This document shows positions 6,727 through 7,244 of a DNA stretch of 7,244 nt, in pieces. The translations under genes and the position numbers were made by a program. The DNA is from Candidatus Omnitrophota bacterium. GTDB lineage: Bacteria; Omnitrophota; Gorgyraeia; Zapsychrales; Zapsychraceae. The stretch covers positions 1-7,244 of the forward strand of contig JAGYNW010000098.1 in the NCBI GenBank assembly GCA_018399915.1, given 5' to 3'. The notes beneath the pieces were generated by a model, which made no database searches, was not told where the DNA came from, and saw nothing but the letters and a program-made list of their open reading frames with translations. Each line of letters opens with the position of its first letter. Position 1 is the stretch's first letter.

Positions 6727-7212
6727 ATGAAAAAAATTACCAGTCCCTATATATGCGTTAAGCAGTCTTCCATTCATAGCAAAGGGATTTTTGCAAAAAC
6801 CGCTATCTCAAAGGATACCCATATCATTGAGTATGTGGGAGAAAAAATTACAAAACGGCAATCCGAAATACGGGCTGAAATGGTCATCAATAATCATAAA
6901 GATAATATTGAACAGGGCGCGGTGTATATCTTTGAATTGAATTCACGTTATGACATTGATGGTAATGTACCCTATAATACAGCCCGGTTCATTAACCACT
7001 CCTGTGCTCCCAATTGTGAAGCGATTAATATACGCGGCCATATCTGGATCGTGGCCATACGCGACATTGAAAAAGGAGAAGAGCTTACTTACAATTACGG
7101 TTATGGTTGGGATAATTACGAAGACCACATCTGCCGATGCATGGCAGATAACTGCGTCGGGTATATTTTGGCAAATGAATATTGGCCAAGACTCCGCAAG
7201 AAAAAAAGGTAA
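6727..7212 (+). CDS. SET-domain protein-lysine N-methyltransferase with post-SET zinc motif
   Basis: Cytoplasmic SAM-dependent methyltransferase of 161 residues, essentially a bare SET plus post-SET unit. The start chosen gives MKKITSPYICVKQS, which runs straight into the first SET strand. An upstream GTG (6676) would add 17 residues unlike the family. Motifs seen are SKGIFA (the G-x-G-x-F motif with its first Gly changed to Ser), EYVGE, YDIDGN, the SAM and active-site signature R87-F-I-N-H91-S-C93-x-P-N96, and E119-L-T-Y122-N-Y-G-Y with the catalytic Tyr. Post-SET Cys are C136-x-C138-x4-C143. With C93 these match the four-Cys zinc site of fungal and animal SET enzymes. Asn123 replaces the more usual Asp of the ELTYDY motif. 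Bacterial SET proteins of this size modify ribosomal, histone-like or host proteins; the substrate here is unknown. The gene is complete and ends 32 bases before the window edge. Confidence 0.92.
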   Translation: MKKITSPYICVKQSSIHSKGIFAKTAISKDTHIIEYVGEKITKRQSEIRAEMVINNHKDNIEQGAVYIFELNSRYDIDGNVPYNTARFINHSCAPNCEAINIRGHIWIVAIRDIEKGEELTYNYGYGWDNYEDHICRCMADNCVGYILANEYWPRLRKKKR

Positions 7213-7244
7213 TAGCCAAACTGTTCGCAAATTCCTTTTTAATC

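Noticed and set aside
1..7244. tRNA, rRNA, CRISPR array, insertion sequence, attachment site or long direct repeat.
   Set aside because: None seen on reading; gaps between genes are too short for most, and no repeated spacer pattern or transposase is present.

Overview
The window is a moderately AT-rich bacterial segment with seven genes, all on the + strand and closely packed. Two secreted beta-barrel proteins with signal peptides and outer-membrane-type C-termini show a Gram-negative (diderm) cell. The mix of sensor kinases, a bacterial SET methyltransferase and a HIT protein lacking its usual Cys pair fits an uncultivated diderm lineage of the Omnitrophota or PVC/Bacteroidota-adjacent kind. 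That placement is an impression from protein style, not something the sequence proves.

Region 1 (1-2171): the 3' part of a multi-TM sensor histidine kinase whose N-terminus lies upstream of the window. Six bases later comes a six-TM voltage-gated K+ channel with a TVGYGD filter and a C-terminal zinc ribbon. The kinase keeps its ATP-binding domain, but Met replaces the phospho-accepting His of the H-box. Region 2 (2172-2608): a HIT-family nucleotide hydrolase/transferase behind a strong Shine-Dalgarno.

Region 3 (2609-6627): a likely operon with a good sigma70-type promoter (TTGCCC-17-TATAAT) in the 146-base gap before it. It holds two exported outer-membrane beta-barrel proteins and then a soluble REC-HisKA-HATPase kinase, with gaps of 21 and 12 bases. 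The barrels differ from each other, but their mature N-termini share a small module with identical C-x16-C spacing and a V-[DN]-W-x2-[IV]-C core. This is the most novel-looking element of the window. The second barrel resembles the omptin fold without the protease's catalytic residues.

Region 4 (6628-7244): a 99-base gap, then a SET-domain lysine methyltransferase with a post-SET zinc motif. The last 32 bases hold nothing recognisable.

A working model, which is inference: the barrels sit in the outer membrane with a disulfide-closed periplasmic or surface module, and the co-transcribed cytoplasmic kinase takes part in controlling them. No DNA-binding response regulator is present in the window, so the output of both kinases is unknown.
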